From: Crocinitomicaceae bacterium
GTDB taxonomy: Bacteria; Bacteroidota; Bacteroidia; Flavobacteriales_D; Crocinitomicaceae
DNA: 64,000 bases
NCBI GenBank assembly: GCA_021740085.1
Contig: JAIPAL010000001.1
Location: 186,001-250,000, forward strand
Direction: 5' to 3'
Part shown: in pieces, positions 37,323-46,246 of the stretch
How the letters are laid out: each line of letters begins with the position of its first letter
Numbering within the stretch: position 1 is the stretch's first letter
The notes under the pieces: generated by a model
Databases searched by the model: none
The model's input: the letters and a program-made list of their open reading frames with translations, nothing else
What the model was told of the DNA's origin: nothing
Made by a program: the position numbers and the translations under genes

Positions 37323-37514
37323 ATGGGTAAATTCGGTCCTTTAGAAATATTTTTAGTGTTAGCAGTGGTGCTACTTTTATTTGGTGGTAAAAAAATACCT
37401 GAACTAATGAAAGGAATTGGTAAAGGAATTAAAGAGTTTAAAGATGCCTCTAAGGGCGAGGATAAAACCGAACCTGCAGAAAAGTCCGCCGAAACCAAAA
37501 TTGAGCAAAAGTAA
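37323..37514 (+). CDS. tatA: Sec-independent translocase subunit TatA
   Basis: A 63-residue twin-arginine translocase pore subunit. A short N-terminal transmembrane helix ([20 protein letters not shown]) is followed by the conserved [18 protein letters not shown] amphipathic helix and a charged tail. Tat export is relevant here because ActB carries a twin-arginine signal. It ends 3 bp before gatA, so the two are probably co-transcribed. Confidence 0.95.
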   Translation: MGKFGPLEIFLVLAVVLLLFGGKKIPELMKGIGKGIKEFKDASKGEDKTEPAEKSAETKIEQK

Positions 37515-37517
37515 ATT

Positions 37518-38927
37518 ATGTACGCTTCAATCGGTGATGTTAGGCTGAGAATTCAGTCTGGTGAAACGGTGTTTTCAATTGTTGAACATTATCTTGCTAA
37601 GATTGAGGAACAGAAAGACTTGAATGCTTTTATTGAAGTTTTTACCGAGGATGTCTCCGCCCAAGCACTTGAAGTTGATCGAAAAATAAAGGCCGGAACA
37701 GCTGGCCCGCTCGCAGGGGTGGTTATCGGGATCAAAGACAATATCTGTTATAGTAATCACCAAGTTTCTGCCTCATCAAAAATTCTTGCAGGTTTTGAGT
37801 CGCTCTATACCTCCACCGCATTACAACGTTTATTAGATCAAGACGCTGTTGTGATTGGTCGCCTTAATTGCGATGAGTTTGCCATGGGGAGCTCCAATGA
37901 AACCTCCGTTTTTGGCCCGGTAAAAAATAATTTCAATAAAGCATATGTTTCTGGCGGTTCTTCCGGCGGTTCCGCTGTGGCGGTTTCTGCAGGATTGTGT
38001 ACAGCCGCTCTTGGAAGTGATACCGGTGGATCGGTGCGTCAACCTGCTTCTTGGACAGGCACTTTTGGAATAAAACCTACCTACGGAAGAATTAGTAGAT
38101 ACGGGCTTATTGCCTACGCTTCGTCATTTGACCAGATAGGGGCGTTTACGAATAGTCTTGACGATGCCGCTTTGTTATATACAATTATGGCTGGCCATGA
38201 TCAAATGGACGCAACTACATCAACCTTACCGGTCAGTGAGGAGAATACTATCAATGGAAAGAACTTGCGAATTGGGATGCTAACAGAATGTTTCGAACAT
38301 ACTGGATTAGATCCTGAAATTAAAAATGAAATGAATAAATTCGTCGCAGAACTTTCCAATAAGGGCATAGAAATAATCCCCATAAGTTTTCCGTATTTAG
38401 ACTATATCGTCCCGACGTATTATGTATTAACCACGGCAGAGGCATCGTCTAACTTATCGCGTTTTGATGGCGTGCACTACGGTTATCGAAGCAAAATCGC
38501 TAAAGGAGTGGAGGAAACCTATGTTTTATCCCGTTCTGAAGGATTTGGCTCAGAAGTTAAAAGACGCATAATGACAGGGACGTATGTATTGTCATCTGGG
38601 TATTATGATGCGTATTATACGAAAGCTCAAAAGGTACGTCGTGTAATGAAAAATGCCACAGATGCTTTTTTTAGTGAGGTGGATCTTATACTCTTGCCAA
38701 CAACTCCAACGACTGCATTTGAAATTGGATCGATAAAAGACCCTATTCAAATGTATCTCCAAGATATTTTTACGGTTCATGCCAACATCACTGGTAACCC
38801 CGCCATAAGTGTTCCCTTTAAATTGCATTCCAATGGAATGCCTTATGGCATTCAAATAATGGCAGATAGATTTAATGAAGACAAAATGTTTGCATTTGCT
38901 AAATTCATAGAGGAGATTAAAAAATGA
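37518..38927 (+). CDS. gatA: Glutamyl-tRNA(Gln) amidotransferase subunit A
   Basis: Amidase subunit of GatCAB, which converts Glu-tRNA(Gln) to Gln-tRNA(Gln) with ammonia released from glutamine. The amidase-signature catalytic triad is visible: Lys73 in GIKDNIC, cis-Ser148 in SGGSSGGSA and nucleophile Ser172 in GSDTGGSVRQP. The C-terminal part contains the family's GNPAISVPF and GMPYGIQIMA. The 469-residue length is normal. gatB and gatC are not in this window. It overlaps the transglycosylase gene by 4 bp. Confidence 0.96.
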   Translation: MYASIGDVRLRIQSGETVFSIVEHYLAKIEEQKDLNAFIEVFTEDVSAQALEVDRKIKAGTAGPLAGVVIGIKDNICYSNHQVSASSKILAGFESLYTSTALQRLLDQDAVVIGRLNCDEFAMGSSNETSVFGPVKNNFNKAYVSGGSSGGSAVAVSAGLCTAALGSDTGGSVRQPASWTGTFGIKPTYGRISRYGLIAYASSFDQIGAFTNSLDDAALLYTIMAGHDQMDATTSTLPVSEENTINGKNLRIGMLTECFEHTGLDPEIKNEMNKFVAELSNKGIEIIPISFPYLDYIVPTYYVLTTAEASSNLSRFDGVHYGYRSKIAKGVEETYVLSRSEGFGSEVKRRIMTGTYVLSSGYYDAYYTKAQKVRRVMKNATDAFFSEVDLILLPTTPTTAFEIGSIKDPIQMYLQDIFTVHANITGNPAISVPFKLHSNGMPYGIQIMADRFNEDKMFAFAKFIEEIKK

Positions 38928-40420
38928 AAAAAAGATTGTCCATTTTGCTGTTTTTGTTCGTTTCGCTTGTTTCCTTTTCGCAACGGACCTCCCCACTTTC
39001 TAAGCCCTCTGATTCGCTTAATCCCATTGCTTTTATTAATACGGTGCAGCAGAGTTTGAATTTGTTTTATTCCGACTACGCCAATCAATCGGTTTATGAT
39101 TCCATTATTGCCGCTTTAAAATATGAACCGGCGGATCTTCCGACTTTTTCTGATGATGTTTATTGTCAACGGCTAGAGGACATGAGTGAACACAGTCCGT
39201 TTCACATGGATTGTAACCCGACGACTTTAGCAACGCTGAAGTTTTTTGTCGCTCAACGTAGAGGATTTACGCGAATTGTTTTGGGTAGGTCCAAATTGTA
39301 TTTTGAAATGTTCGAAGAGAAACTAGCGGAATATGGCTTGCCGCTTGAATTGCGTTATTTAGCAGTTATTGAAAGTGGCTTAAGGCCCCAAGTTAAATCA
39401 AAAGCTGGCGCATTGGGATTATGGCAATTTATGTATAAAACAGGCTTGTATTATGGCTTAGTGGAAGATTCTTATATTGATGAAAGAATGGATCCAGATA
39501 AAGCTACGGATGCGGCATGTCGTTTTTTAAAAAAACTATACGGAATCTATGGCGATTGGAATTTATCGCTCGCTGCTTATAATGCCGGCCCAGGAAATGT
39601 GAATAAAGCCATTGTAAGGTCAGGCAATAAAAAAACATATTGGGAAGTAAGGCCTTATTTGCCAACAGAAACGCAAGGATACGTCCCGAACTTTATTGCA
39701 GCAGCCTATATGTTGACCTATCATGCGGAGCATAATATTATTCCAATGGATGCTAAAATTCACAATGCTCAGTTGGATTCCATGTGTGTAAAGCAAGGGG
39801 TTCATATGGAAACTATTGCAAACGTAGTTGATTGGGACCTGAATGAAATAAAAGAGTTGAATCCTATCTATAAATCATCCTTTATTCCTAAATCTGAAAA
39901 GGGAAGATGTGTTACGGGGCCATTAGAAAAAATAAACCTGTTAGTGGGCCTTGAAGACTCGCTCTATAAAGTTGAAAATGACAAGTATCACCGAATTAAC
40001 ACACCCAATATAGTTACCCCATTCGCCATTGATTCAGTCATAACAAAAGATTCCTCGGTGGTTGATACTATTAATGCGAATTATCAATATTATAAAGTGA
40101 AAGCCGGAGACAATATTAAAATTATTGCGCAAAAGTATGGAGTCGAAATCGAAAAATTATTGGAATGGAATGGCTTGAGAACAACGAATATTTACATAGG
40201 CCAACGCTTGACCATTAAGGCGAAACCAAAACCTGTTGTCCAACCAAAACCACCGGCGAAACCAACAGTACCAGCAAAAAAATATTATACAGTCAAAAAA
40301 GGAGAAACTTTTAGTAAAATAGCCCAAAAACATAACCTATCATCGGCCCAACTGAAAAAATTAAATCCTGGAATTAATATTAATACCATTCATGTTGGAC
40401 AGCGTTTACGAGTTAAGTAA
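38924..40420 (+). CDS. Lytic murein transglycosylase with two LysM domains (MltD-like)
   Basis: Predicted periplasmic enzyme cleaving peptidoglycan glycan strands. A signal peptide covers about 1-19. The SLT domain has the catalytic Glu150 in AVIESGLRPQ, then GALGLWQFM and SLAAYNAGPGNV. Two LysM peptidoglycan-binding modules lie at the C-terminus (about 385-430 starting YYKVKAGDN, and 452-498 starting YYTVKKGET), joined by a Pro/Lys-rich linker. The length of 498 residues is typical of Bacteroidota MltD-like proteins. The start codon overlaps the gatA stop by 4 bp. Confidence 0.93.
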   Translation: MKKRLSILLFLFVSLVSFSQRTSPLSKPSDSLNPIAFINTVQQSLNLFYSDYANQSVYDSIIAALKYEPADLPTFSDDVYCQRLEDMSEHSPFHMDCNPTTLATLKFFVAQRRGFTRIVLGRSKLYFEMFEEKLAEYGLPLELRYLAVIESGLRPQVKSKAGALGLWQFMYKTGLYYGLVEDSYIDERMDPDKATDAACRFLKKLYGIYGDWNLSLAAYNAGPGNVNKAIVRSGNKKTYWEVRPYLPTETQGYVPNFIAAAYMLTYHAEHNIIPMDAKIHNAQLDSMCVKQGVHMETIANVVDWDLNEIKELNPIYKSSFIPKSEKGRCVTGPLEKINLLVGLEDSLYKVENDKYHRINTPNIVTPFAIDSVITKDSSVVDTINANYQYYKVKAGDNIKIIAQKYGVEIEKLLEWNGLRTTNIYIGQRLTIKAKPKPVVQPKPPAKPTVPAKKYYTVKKGETFSKIAQKHNLSSAQLKKLNPGININTIHVGQRLRVK

Positions 40421-40454
40421 ATTAATTTAAACGACTATTGCTTTTTATTCAACT

Positions 40455-41213
40455 ATGCCAACAATCACTGCTGCAATTATTACTTATAATGAAGAACGAA
40501 ATATTCAACGCTGTTTGGATTCGTTGAAAAATTGTGTGGATGATATTTTGGTACTTGACTCCTTTTCAACCGACAACACACTTGCTATTTGCAAAGAAAA
40601 CAATGTTCGTGTTATCCAACATGATTGGATGGGCTATTCAAAATCGAAAAACTACTTAAATACCTTTATTACAAGCGATTTAATTTTTTCCATTGATGCC
40701 GATGAGTCACTCAGTGAGGAACTACAGGCGGAAATAAATAACCTGAGAAGTACGGGAGCGCTAGCTTTTTATGCTGTTAACAGAATAACGAATTATTGTG
40801 GCACGTGGATCAAGCATTCTGGGTGGTTTCCAGATGTCAAAGTGCGGATTAGCCCTCGGGAGAAAACCTTGTGGGACGGGGAAATTGTACACGAAGAGTT
40901 GCTGCTTCCTGAAGGGGAAAAAATTAGTGGTTTAAACGGACTTTTAGCGCATTATTCGTATTATTCTCAGGTGGAACACAGACAAAGAGCCGATCAATAC
41001 TCAAGGCTGACCGCAATAAAATATAGGAAGCAAGGAAAAAAAGCATCTGTTGTTAAACCATACGTCAGTGGGGCAGTTCGTTTTTTGAAAATGTTCCTTT
41101 GGCAAAAGGGATTTTTAGACGGAAAAAGTGGTTGGGTAATTGCGAAGATAAGCGCTCAATCAAATATTTATAAATACAAAGAATTAAGGAGATTAATTAG
41201 TGAAAACAAGTGA
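40455..41213 (+). CDS. Glycosyltransferase family 2 (LPS core type)
   Basis: GT-A fold transferase of 252 residues of the WaaE/KdtX-like group. The N-terminal nucleotide-binding part starts TITAAIITYNEERNIQRCLDSL. Asp residues in VLDSFSTDNT and the metal-binding DAD in FSIDADESL (about residue 77) are as expected. Later segments WFPDVKVRISPR and WDGEIVHEEL match the family. Likely role: adding a sugar to the lipopolysaccharide core. Its 3' end overlaps the next glycosyltransferase by 14 bp. Confidence 0.9.
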   Translation: MPTITAAIITYNEERNIQRCLDSLKNCVDDILVLDSFSTDNTLAICKENNVRVIQHDWMGYSKSKNYLNTFITSDLIFSIDADESLSEELQAEINNLRSTGALAFYAVNRITNYCGTWIKHSGWFPDVKVRISPREKTLWDGEIVHEELLLPEGEKISGLNGLLAHYSYYSQVEHRQRADQYSRLTAIKYRKQGKKASVVKPYVSGAVRFLKMFLWQKGFLDGKSGWVIAKISAQSNIYKYKELRRLISENK

Positions 41214-42204
41214 CATAAAACGAATTATTGTTTCACGAACGGACAGTATCGGAGATGTAATCTTGACCTTGCCATTGTGTGTTTGGATAAAGAAACAATT
41301 CCCAGAAGCAACTTTGGTTTTCTTAGCAAGGAGCTACACGATTCCAGTGGTTTCTTGTTTTCTACCTGTTGATGAAATATTGGATTGGGATCTTCTTTCT
41401 AATTTGCCCTCAGCAGAAAAAAATGAACGGATCAAATCGGATTGTATTATTCATGTCTTTCCTAACTCAGAAATTGCTTCCCTCGCCAAAAAAGCTAAAA
41501 TACCAGTCAGGATAGGCACGTCCCACAGAACATTTCATTTTTTGACTTGTAATTATAAAATAAATTTCAGTCGAAAAAATTCCCTTCTACATGAAGCTCA
41601 GTTAAATTTTGAATTAGCACGCCCTTTAGGTTTAAAAGCCATTCCTTCATTGGAGGAATTGATGGATCAAAGCGCGAATTTCATTGTTCCTGTCAATACC
41701 TTCCCAAGTCCAATAGCTAAAATAGAGCTGAGTCAGGCAATCGTGTTACACCCAAAATCGCAAGGAAGCGCCTTGGAATGGCCCATTGAAAAATACCTTG
41801 AATTAGCAAATGAATGGGTTAAATCCGGAAAAGTGGTGCTAATTACAGGCACAGAGGCGGAAGGCTTACTGATAAGAGAACGTTTTACTTTCTCCTCTCA
41901 ATTAATTGACGTAACAGGACAACTTTCTTTGTCTCAAATGATTTCGCTTTTATCTGAAGTCAAAGTCGCAGTGGCTTGTTCAACCGGACCCATTCATATT
42001 AAATCCATTATTGGAGGAAATTCAATCGCGCTGTTTGCAAGCCGTCGTCCCATTCATCCTGGCCGTTGGCGTCCGCTAGGTTTACATTCAAAGGTCATGG
42101 TCTTTGACGAAAATTGTCCGGGATGTAAAAAAACTAAAAGTTGCCGTTGCCTAGAAAATATTAGCGTTGAAAGTGTCCTAAAAAACCTCCATGAATTTTT
42201 TTAA
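41200..42204 (+). CDS. Glycosyltransferase family 9 (heptosyltransferase-like)
   Basis: GT-B fold transferase of 334 residues in the ADP-heptose:LPS heptosyltransferase family. The start is GTG 41200, inside the end of the GT2 gene. Features are IIVSRTDSIGDVILTLPL at the N-terminus, a C-terminal nucleotide-sugar site with LHPKSQGSALEWPIEKY, and the ACSTGPIHIKS motif. Near the end is a Cys-rich CPGCKKTKSCRC segment. Its last 44 bp are repeated at 46247-46290, with a different stop codon (TAG instead of TAA), marking a recombination scar. Confidence 0.9.
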   Translation: MKTSDIKRIIVSRTDSIGDVILTLPLCVWIKKQFPEATLVFLARSYTIPVVSCFLPVDEILDWDLLSNLPSAEKNERIKSDCIIHVFPNSEIASLAKKAKIPVRIGTSHRTFHFLTCNYKINFSRKNSLLHEAQLNFELARPLGLKAIPSLEELMDQSANFIVPVNTFPSPIAKIELSQAIVLHPKSQGSALEWPIEKYLELANEWVKSGKVVLITGTEAEGLLIRERFTFSSQLIDVTGQLSLSQMISLLSEVKVAVACSTGPIHIKSIIGGNSIALFASRRPIHPGRWRPLGLHSKVMVFDENCPGCKKTKSCRCLENISVESVLKNLHEFF

Positions 42205-42347
42205 AATAGCGCGTTTCTTTCAGAAACACTATTTTTTATTAGCCTTTTCAGCAGGCCTCATTTCTTATACACTTCCTTACTCCAATCAAAAGAAAGGATT
42301 GCTTTGTGTTTTTATTTCCCTAGCCGTTTTGCTGGCTTACAATGCGC
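42161..42347 (+). repeat. Left copy of a 187-bp direct repeat (GT9 end plus UbiA-like start)
   Basis: Aligned without gaps to 46247-46433 with 8 mismatches that I counted by eye. It covers the last 44 bp of the intact GT9 gene and the first ~157 bp of the UbiA-like gene, whose start lies 14 bp inside the GT9 end. Homology stops abruptly at about 42347. Confidence 0.92.
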
Positions 42348-42352
42348 AGTAA
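42191..42352 (+). pseudogene. Truncated 5' copy of the UbiA-like membrane protein gene
   Basis: Encodes 53 residues matching residues 1-52 of the intact protein at 46277 apart from three substitutions (F/S at 4, K/R at 5, F/Y at 9), then ends at a TAA created by the junction (42350-42352). It keeps the 14-bp overlap with the GT9 gene, which suggests this was the ancestral gene order before the insertion. Confidence 0.88.
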
Positions 42353-42485
42353 CTTTAAGTGTTGCTTGGAACTGTTGCTCTGATGGATAATACTCTAATT
42401 CGATAAAGGCAAGGTGATACTCATGCGCTTGGCTCGTTCCAAAAATGGATAGCAGTACGAAGAAGAGTAAGGTCTTTAATTTCAT
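42348..42485 (-). pseudogene. 5' fragment of a DUF6702-like secreted protein gene
   Basis: On the minus strand, ATG at 42485 opens a clear coding sequence: a signal peptide (MKLKTLLFFVLLSIFGTSQA) then HEYHLAFIELEYYPSEQQFQ, resembling the start of the DUF6702 family of Bacteroidota. After ~46 codons it runs into the inverted UbiA-like fragment and soon stops. The 3' two-thirds of the gene is missing. It is divergent from the fragment at 42514. Confidence 0.65.
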
Positions 42486-42500
42486 GGGCTTTAAAATTAC

Positions 42501-42508
42501 TATATTTG
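42501..42508 (+). promoter_or_regulatory. -7 box of the truncated lipoprotein gene
   Basis: TATATTTG fits TAnnTTTG and lies 5 bp before the ATG at 42514. Confidence 0.45.
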
Positions 42509-42513
42509 ACCCA

Positions 42514-42699
42514 ATGTCACAACGATTTTGCTACCTGATTTTATCTTGTCTTTTTCTATGCGCTTCTTGTGTTGAGGAAAAGGTTGACGAGGGGTTAAGA
42601 GCCGGCGATTTGCTTTTTCAGGATTTGGATTGCGGTCCGATGTGTAATGCGATTGAAACAGTAACCGAAGGGGTGAACGGCATGGATTTTTCACTTTAA
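42514..42699 (+). pseudogene. 5' fragment of a YiiX/YebB-like (NlpC/P60-type) lipoprotein gene
   Basis: 61 residues from ATG 42514; an earlier in-frame start at 42445 lies upstream of the promoter box and overlaps the divergent fragment. A lipoprotein signal ends at CASC. The segment LRAGDLLFQDLDCGPMCNAI is the N-terminal signature of YiiX/YebB-like cysteine hydrolases. The frame ends GMDFSL-stop exactly where the family continues with a conserved FSH, so the gene is cut at about 42695 and the catalytic domain is missing. Confidence 0.68.
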
Positions 42700-42769
42700 G
42701 TACGAATTTTAATAATTTATTAATAAATCATACGCGTTTTTTATTTTTCTTTGGGTTAAACTCATTACC

Positions 42770-44317
42770 ATGAAAAAATTCATTCTTGTATTTTCTTTTT
42801 TCTTCGTACTTAACAACGGGATAATTGCTCAATGCCAGCCCCCTTCCTCGGTTGCTTCAAGCCCAAACATGATTTACTATGCGGGAGGTTCTTGCATGTT
42901 CTATGATTCTTTGTGCAATTTGTTGCTTTCCGTTCCTGCAGTAGAGGCTTCCTGGTCTTGTTCTCCAGCAACTGCAAAATGGGTCGTGGTATCCCCATCC
43001 AACGGCGGTTATTATGAATTTCCGAATTATTCCAACAACAACCCACAGATTAATTTTGATCAATACATGCGTCCCTTTTGGAGTGCTGATACCATTTATA
43101 ACGAACTTATTTTCCTAAACGGGGCAGGTACTTCTGCAAAATTAATGTTCACCCCAACGCAAATTTTATCGGTAAAAAACTATAACCAAACGATTACGTA
43201 CACCCAAGGTACGGATTACACCTTGAACGGTAATACGCTTACCCAATTGAATCCGGCCATGTCATCATCGGTTTCTCTGACTGTTGGCAGTGGATTGCAA
43301 AACAAGCAACATACTTCATGGATAAATGTTACATACAAACCTAGTAGAAGCGATTGGTCTATTAGTAATAATTTCACGTATCGAGGGTCGCAGCTTCCCA
43401 AAACCATGGCCAAGTTAAACAGCGGACAACCTGTGAAAATGCAAGCCATTGGCATGTCCATCACCGCCGGATTGAACGTGAGTGGTTTTGCAGGAGATCC
43501 CAACAACTTTACGCCAACGTTCCCTTATATGCACAGCTATATCGACATGCTTGGCCAACGTTTAAATCAAGTATTTCCCGGACCTATTACCATCTACAAC
43601 AGCTCTTGTGGAGGCAAAATGGCGGCATGGGTTGATACGTATTGCCCGGCACTGGTAAATCCGAATAATCCTGATTTAGTATTCATTGATATGGGGATGA
43701 ATGACATTTGGGGAACTAGCGCAGTGGCTTTCAAAAACAGCATTCAATCGGCCATGAATAAAATGAAACAGCATAATCCCAATGTAGAATTTGTGCTTAT
43801 AGGTAATATGCTCCCGGATGTATCAGGTATGGGAGCTCCTGCGAATGGTGCGGTAGATATGTATGGATTTCGAACGCAGTATTTGAATATGGATACCGTA
43901 GGGGTGGTGTTTTTTGATATGACTTCCATTAGCGACAGCATATACGACCGTAAAGGAGCATACCAATGCACGGCAAATTCCCTGCATCCGAACGATTATC
44001 TTGCGCGTTGGTATGCCCAAGGTTTGTTTCAAATGTTCAACAACACTAACGTAAGCGGTATACCTGGCACATTGAACCTGGACGCTGTAACGTGTTTTCC
44101 GAATCCTAGCGAAGGAGTATTGATGGTTGATTTAGGTTTTTCACCAACAGCTCCCGTTGATGTAACGGTATTCGATCTATTGGGACAGGTTGTTTATGAG
44201 GGAAAACAATTCCAGCAAAAGCAGCAATTTGATTTTTCGAGGCTCCCAAAAGGAAATTTTAATATGCAATTAGGTAAATCTTCCAAGAAGCAACAAGTTT
44301 CATTCATAATTAAATAG
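42770..44317 (+). CDS. T9SS-exported SGNH/GDSL hydrolase
   Basis: A 515-residue secreted hydrolase. Signal peptide 1-20. Residues ~25-200 form a beta-rich N-terminal region including an Ig-like or X2-like segment (TQILSVKNYNQTITYTQGTD). The SGNH domain has the complete set: Ser230 in AIGMSITAG, Gly in the NSSCGGKM block, Asn311 in DMGMNDIWG, and the Asp/His block SLHPND with His406. The last ~75 residues are a T9SS sorting domain (CFPNPSEGVLMVDL, LLGQVVYEG, SFIIK). Likely an esterase acting on acetylated glycans. It is 2 bp before the beta-helix gene, so the two form one unit. Confidence 0.87.
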   Translation: MKKFILVFSFFFVLNNGIIAQCQPPSSVASSPNMIYYAGGSCMFYDSLCNLLLSVPAVEASWSCSPATAKWVVVSPSNGGYYEFPNYSNNNPQINFDQYMRPFWSADTIYNELIFLNGAGTSAKLMFTPTQILSVKNYNQTITYTQGTDYTLNGNTLTQLNPAMSSSVSLTVGSGLQNKQHTSWINVTYKPSRSDWSISNNFTYRGSQLPKTMAKLNSGQPVKMQAIGMSITAGLNVSGFAGDPNNFTPTFPYMHSYIDMLGQRLNQVFPGPITIYNSSCGGKMAAWVDTYCPALVNPNNPDLVFIDMGMNDIWGTSAVAFKNSIQSAMNKMKQHNPNVEFVLIGNMLPDVSGMGAPANGAVDMYGFRTQYLNMDTVGVVFFDMTSISDSIYDRKGAYQCTANSLHPNDYLARWYAQGLFQMFNNTNVSGIPGTLNLDAVTCFPNPSEGVLMVDLGFSPTAPVDVTVFDLLGQVVYEGKQFQQKQQFDFSRLPKGNFNMQLGKSSKKQQVSFIIK

Positions 44318-44319
44318 CT

Positions 44320-46221
44320 ATGAAATTATTCACTCCGATTTTGTGTTGCTTGGTGCTTGTAACGGCAAGAGCAACCACCTATTACGTTTCTCCCAGTGGC
44401 TCGAATACCAACGGCCTCTCTCCAGCAACAGCGTGGACAAGTTTAACAAGTGTGAATAATTTTACCTTTAGTGCGGGTGATTCCATATTATTTAAAGGAA
44501 ATACAACGTTCAGTGGCTATTTAGAAATCACGCAACAGGATGCGAATAATTTTAACCTCCCGTTGTATTTCGGAAGTTTCGATCAAGGGGTCGCTACGAT
44601 TCTCACGCCGAATACTCTAAATTGCGGTTTTAAGGCAACCAATGTACAAGGTGTTCGACTTGAAAACCTCATTTTTCAAGGACCGGGCGCGCAAACCGCA
44701 TCGAATAAAGACGGGGTCTTGTTTTATACGAATTTAGCAAGCGGATACCTAAAGAATATTCGATTGAAAAATGTCAATGTCAATGGCTTTGGTTTTTGTG
44801 GGATTCGCTTTTATTCGGAATGGTCTGCCAATGTAAACTCTGGATACAGAAATGTGCTGATCGATAGCTGTATCGTGCACGATTGCCGCGAAAATGGCAT
44901 TGTGAGTATTGCTTATGATGATCAAAATTATACTACCTATCAACATTACGGGTTTCAAATAAAAAAATGCCGTATATATAATATCACTGGATATTCGGCG
45001 AATAGCCACAAAGGAAGCGGAATTGTACTTTCACAAATTGATTCTGTGTTAATCGAGCGTTGTGAGGTCTTCAATAACGGCGCGTTGAATACGGCTTGCG
45101 GTGGACCAGGAGGAATATGGGTGTATGCTGCCAATGGGGTTACCATCCAACATAACGAAAGCCACCATAATAAATCAGGATCAGGGAACGGTTGTGATGG
45201 TCTTGGCTTTGACCTAGACGGAGGAACGACCAATTCATTAGTCCAATATAATTACTCGCATGACAACGACGGTGCGGGGTATTTACTCGGTAATTTCCCT
45301 GGAGCAAGGCCATGGGGAAACAATGTGGTGAGGTATAATTACAGCGTGAACGATGCAAGAACCAACAATAGTCCAGTTACGCTTTTTACAGCACCCGGCA
45401 CCCAATGGAACGGTTTGCGGTTTCATAATAATACGGTGGTTGTGACCAATAGTCCGAATAACAACTATCCTAGTTTTTCGGCCTTTCAAATGACCGATTA
45501 TGGAACACAAATGACGGGTGTAGAGTGTTATAACAATATTTTTTTAACTCAAGGACTGCCGGTGATTGACGTGCCTGCCACCTTTATAAATCAAAATCCG
45601 GCCTTTATTGGTAATTTATATTGGGCCGGAGGAGGTGCTACGACGTTTGTATACGGAAACACCTTCAATTCATTAAGCAGCTTCCGAAGTGCAGGGGTAA
45701 ATTGTGAGCATATTCAAAATGCGAATTACGGGTTCGAAGCAGATCCACTATTGCCCAATATTTTATCTCCGGCACCAACGCTTTATCCTCAAGTGACAGA
45801 GATGCTTTCGTCGTATGCTATTATCAATACCTCTCCAATGATGAATGCAGCGGTTAATATGTCGGCGTTGTTTGGATTCGGTAATGGATCAAAAGATTAT
45901 TATGGAAATATGGTGCCGAACAGCCAAGCTCCCGAAATCGGTGCAGAGGAAGGGTATTTTATCAATGTGGGATTACCGGGCTTGGCCCCAAGTGATGGGA
46001 TTCGTTTGGTGCAGAATCCAGTGGTTTCAACCGTCAGGCTACATGTGGATTCCAAATGGTATGGAAGCGATTATGCGGTTTTAGATGTTTTAGGCAACGT
46101 GGTAGCAAAAGGAATGTTGCAAGGTGAGGATGAAGAAATCGATGTCTCTGAATTTTCAGATGGTATGTATTTTATTGCGGTAAAACGGCATTCTTTTGGT
46201 TTAAAGTTTATTAAGGATTGA
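44320..46221 (+). CDS. T9SS-exported right-handed parallel beta-helix protein
   Basis: A 633-residue secreted protein. A signal peptide (about 1-18) is followed by the pectate-lyase-like opening TYYVSPSGSNTNGLSPATAW and FSAGDSILFKGNTTFSG. Parallel beta-helix coils with GIRFYS, NGIVSI, GIVLSQ and SGSGNGCDGLGFD steps span about 100-400, as in carbohydrate lyases and glycosidases. The C-terminal ~75 residues are a T9SS-like sorting domain (VQNPVVSTVRLHV, LDVLGNVVAKG, DGMYFIAVK). Together with the SGNH esterase it may form a small secreted polysaccharide-degrading pair. Confidence 0.85.
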   Translation: MKLFTPILCCLVLVTARATTYYVSPSGSNTNGLSPATAWTSLTSVNNFTFSAGDSILFKGNTTFSGYLEITQQDANNFNLPLYFGSFDQGVATILTPNTLNCGFKATNVQGVRLENLIFQGPGAQTASNKDGVLFYTNLASGYLKNIRLKNVNVNGFGFCGIRFYSEWSANVNSGYRNVLIDSCIVHDCRENGIVSIAYDDQNYTTYQHYGFQIKKCRIYNITGYSANSHKGSGIVLSQIDSVLIERCEVFNNGALNTACGGPGGIWVYAANGVTIQHNESHHNKSGSGNGCDGLGFDLDGGTTNSLVQYNYSHDNDGAGYLLGNFPGARPWGNNVVRYNYSVNDARTNNSPVTLFTAPGTQWNGLRFHNNTVVVTNSPNNNYPSFSAFQMTDYGTQMTGVECYNNIFLTQGLPVIDVPATFINQNPAFIGNLYWAGGGATTFVYGNTFNSLSSFRSAGVNCEHIQNANYGFEADPLLPNILSPAPTLYPQVTEMLSSYAIINTSPMMNAAVNMSALFGFGNGSKDYYGNMVPNSQAPEIGAEEGYFINVGLPGLAPSDGIRLVQNPVVSTVRLHVDSKWYGSDYAVLDVLGNVVAKGMLQGEDEEIDVSEFSDGMYFIAVKRHSFGLKFIKD

Positions 46222-46246
46222 TATAACCTTCGTATAATGAGTTAGC

